A stretch of 15,550 bases of DNA, from the NCBI GenBank assembly GCA_019421105.1, contig JAHZFY010000015.1:3483-19032 (forward strand), in the 5' to 3' direction. Position 1 is the first letter of the stretch. Every line of letters begins with the position of its first letter. Below the pieces are notes generated by a model. That model worked only from the letters and a program-made list of their open reading frames with translations, made no database searches and had not been told where the DNA came from. The stretch comes from a bacterium. Lineage in GTDB: Bacteria; Bacillota_I; Bacilli_A; RFN20; CAG-826. Positions 13,494 to 15,550 of the stretch are shown piece by piece. A program made the translations under genes and the position numbers.

Positions 13494-15550
13494 TATAGAT
13501 GTTTATGATTTATTGACGATTAAAGAAAAAATCTCACTACTAAATGGTGAGACTTTTTGGAAAAGTAAGCATTTTAAAAAGTATAATATACCATCTATTA
13601 CAATGTCTGATGGGCCACATGGAATAAGAAAAGCAAAAGGGTATGGAAAATCGTTCATTGCTACTTGTTTTCGTTGTTCGTCGTTATTAGCTTGTAGTTT
13701 TAAGGATGAATTAGTCTATGAAATTGGTCAAGGAATTGCTAAAGAAGCAATTATTAATGATATAGATATTGTTTTAGGACCTGGTGTTAATTTAAAAAGA
13801 CACCCTTTTGGTGGAAGAAATTTTGAATATTTTAGTGAAGATCCAATTTTAGCAGGCTATTTAGCTAGCGCTTATATCAATGGCATGACTTCATTAGGAG
13901 TGGCTTCTTGTATCAAACATTATGCATTAAATAACATGGAGCTAAATAGAATGGTCATCGATGAAATCATCGATGAAGAAACATTAAGGAATTTATATTT
14001 AAAACCTTTTGAAATCGCAATTAGAGAATCAAAGGTAGATTCTATTATGTTTTCATATAATAAAGTTAACGGAGTCCACGTTGGCGAAAACAAATTATTG
14101 ATCAAAAAAATTCTACGTCAAGATTTTAATTTTGATGGACTAATCATTTCTGATTGGGGTGGCACACACGATATATTAAACACCATTAAAGTGGGTAGCG
14201 ATATTCAAATGCCACATGTAAACGGTTTTGATAATTATGTTTTTAATGCTTTTAAAAATAATTTGATTGAAGAAAATGATTTTAAGCCTAATGTCATGCG
14301 CATTTTAAATTTTGCATTAAAAAAAGCAAATAGACCATCGTTAGATAAAAAAGAAGTTATTAACGATAATCATTTATTAGCTGTTAAAGCGGCTTTAGAT
14401 TCTATCGTTTTATTAAAAAATGAGAATAATTTATTACCTCTTCATAATCAAAGAATCAATGTGGTTGGACCAATTGCTAAAATAGCAAAAATACAAGGTG
14501 CTGGTTCAAGTTTAATCAACACAAAAACCGCGACTAGTTTTTTAAAATCACTCAGCGATTCTTCAATTGGTTATGAATATTATCAAGGATACGATTTTAA
14601 AGATAAAAAGAATAACGATAAATTATTTAAAGAGTTGGATGCACTTGATAAATCGATACCTACACTTGCTTTTATTTCTCTTTCGGATAACATCGAAACA
14701 GAAGGCAAGGATTTAGGCTCATTAAAATTATCAAATGAGGTTATAAATGTCATTGAAAAATTAAGTGTTGATAATGAAAAATTAATCCTATTAATCGCTA
14801 CTGGAAATCCAATTAATATTCCATGTTTTAATAAAATAAATTCAATTGTTTATATAGGTTTAGGTGGAGAAGGAGTGTATGAGGCATTAAAAAACATCAT
14901 ATTTGGTGTTGTTTCTCCATCTGGAAAACTAGCCCAAACATTTGTTGAAGATGAAATAAAACTATATTCGAATCAATTTATTCCAAAAAATAATGATTTG
15001 ATTACTTATTATAAGGAAAAAACATTGATTGGCTATCGAGATTTTTTATATTTTAATCACGAACCTATGTTTTGTTTTGGTCATGGATTAAGTTATACAA
15101 AATTTAAAATTAACAATATAAATATCAAACAAAGCGATAATGAAGTCAATATCAATTTAGATATCAAAAATATTGGTGATTATCCTGGAAAAGAAGTAAT
15201 TCAAATCTATGTTAAATCTTATTATCCATACATGGAATTAAAAGGATATAAAAAAGTTAGTTTAAGACAAGATGAAGAAAAAAATATAGACATAATCATT
15301 AAAACAGAAGATTTAAAAATTTATGATAAGGACTTAGATAAATATTGTATTTTTGATGGTGATTATGAATTTATTGTCGCTACTTCAATTAAAGATATTG
15401 TCTATAAACAAACAATCCATATTTCGTCTTCATATAAAAAGAAACATCAATTTAATATTGAATTAGATGAAACACCTAATTTATTAACTAAAGATTACTC
15501 GTATAATCTTGACACTAAAATAGTGGAATTTAAAAATGCTTGCTCTATGG
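13474..15550 (+). CDS. Glycoside hydrolase family 3 beta-glycosidase, 3' end cut by window edge
   Basis: This GH3 exo-beta-glycosidase releases terminal beta-linked sugars, typically glucose. In all, 692 codons are open to the right edge with no stop. Motifs appear in family order: S-D-G-P-H-G-I-R near 45, L-G-P-G-V-N-L-K-R, G-R-N-F-E-Y-F-S-E-D-P, I-K-H-Y-A-L-N-N-x-E, and S-D227-W-G-G with the nucleophile Asp. In the second domain I407-E-T-E410-G-K-D matches the E-x-E-G-x-D acid/base loop, although the Arg that usually follows is Leu. The C-terminal Fn3-like domain is under way at N-I-G-D-Y-P-G-K-E. No signal peptide is seen, so it is cytoplasmic, fitting hydrolysis of imported oligosaccharides. 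The ATG at 13474 is chosen because the conserved L-T-I-K-E-K-I-S-L-L-N-G follows at once and the next in-frame ATG is too late. No clear Shine-Dalgarno precedes it, so coupling to the glycosyltransferase is likely. Confidence 0.92.
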   Translation, partial: MSKLKNNIDVYDLLTIKEKISLLNGETFWKSKHFKKYNIPSITMSDGPHGIRKAKGYGKSFIATCFRCSSLLACSFKDELVYEIGQGIAKEAIINDIDIVLGPGVNLKRHPFGGRNFEYFSEDPILAGYLASAYINGMTSLGVASCIKHYALNNMELNRMVIDEIIDEETLRNLYLKPFEIAIRESKVDSIMFSYNKVNGVHVGENKLLIKKILRQDFNFDGLIISDWGGTHDILNTIKVGSDIQMPHVNGFDNYVFNAFKNNLIEENDFKPNVMRILNFALKKANRPSLDKKEVINDNHLLAVKAALDSIVLLKNENNLLPLHNQRINVVGPIAKIAKIQGAGSSLINTKTATSFLKSLSDSSIGYEYYQGYDFKDKKNNDKLFKELDALDKSIPTLAFISLSDNIETEGKDLGSLKLSNEVINVIEKLSVDNEKLILLIATGNPINIPCFNKINSIVYIGLGGEGVYEALKNIIFGVVSPSGKLAQTFVEDEIKLYSNQFIPKNNDLITYYKEKTLIGYRDFLYFNHEPMFCFGHGLSYTKFKINNINIKQSDNEVNINLDIKNIGDYPGKEVIQIYVKSYYPYMELKGYKKVSLRQDEEKNIDIIIKTEDLKIYDKDLDKYCIFDGDYEFIVATSIKDIVYKQTIHISSSYKKKHQFNIELDETPNLLTKDYSYNLDTKIVEFKNACSM
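13532..13558 (+). terminator. Terminator-like hairpin within the first GH3 codons
   Basis: An 8-bp stem (TCTCACTA at 13532-13539 with TGGTGAGA at 13545-13552, one G-T wobble) closes on CTAAA and is followed by C and TTTTT. It lies 39 nt past the glycosyltransferase stop, but inside GH3 codons 20-29. It could be the glycosyltransferase terminator or an attenuator for GH3, or a chance fold. Confidence 0.4.

Noticed and set aside
1..15550. CRISPR arrays, tRNA or rRNA genes, insertion sequences, prophage or toxin-antitoxin genes.
   Set aside because: No regularly spaced repeats, cloverleaf-like RNA, transposase, integrase or small paired toxin genes were seen; the only repeats are within paralogous genes and one short promoter repeat.

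Overview
The window is AT-rich (roughly 30% G+C by eye) and reads as a low-GC Gram-positive relative (Bacillota/Mycoplasmatota grade, such as uncultured gut Bacilli or Acholeplasma-like lineages). The evidence is AAGGAG-type ribosome sites, lipobox lipoproteins with Ser/Thr-rich linkers, Gram-positive-style intrinsic terminators and the standard genetic code. Tryptophan is encoded by TGG, and TGA acts as a stop at the ABC ATPase gene. The exact taxon is inference.

Positions 1-5061 form one apparent plus-strand operon. It holds the 3' part of a MalG-type sugar ABC permease cut by the left edge, two tandem paralogous lipoproteins, a MalK/UgpC-type ATPase with an unusual insertion, and an RDD-like membrane protein that overlaps the ATPase by 4 nt. 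A two-way terminator separates this from a convergent minus-strand lipoprotein (5083-6156). A fourth lipoprotein (6342-7472) is transcribed divergently from it. All four lipoproteins belong to one family that I cannot name. They share a W-F-G-I-P-x-x-D-x-R core and an N-x-G-[FW]-E-x-P-G-x-Y C-terminal motif. The likely picture is a surface carbohydrate-capture and import locus, with these lipoproteins as a new class of accessory binding protein. That role is inference from context.

Positions 7499-8125 carry a minus-strand chloramphenicol-acetyltransferase-family enzyme. Divergent from it is a 991-residue surface lipoprotein (8213-11188) with a GLUG-like beta-helix, one InlB-B-like repeat and a series of C-terminal beta modules. 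Next come a PHP-family phosphoesterase (11269-12081), a membrane family-2 glycosyltransferase (12174-13493) and a GH3 beta-glycosidase that runs off the right edge (13474 onward). The GH3 enzyme has no signal peptide and would act in the cytoplasm, fitting a role in cleaving imported oligosaccharides.

The main points for a second look are the four-member lipoprotein family in a sugar-transport locus, sequence homogenisation between the two tandem copies, the N-terminal extension of the permease, the insertion in the ATPase, several genes whose promoters sit so close to the ATG that their mRNAs should be leaderless, and a terminator-like hairpin inside the first codons of the GH3 gene. No tRNA, rRNA, CRISPR array or mobile element was seen, and no gene-free gap exceeds 300 bases.
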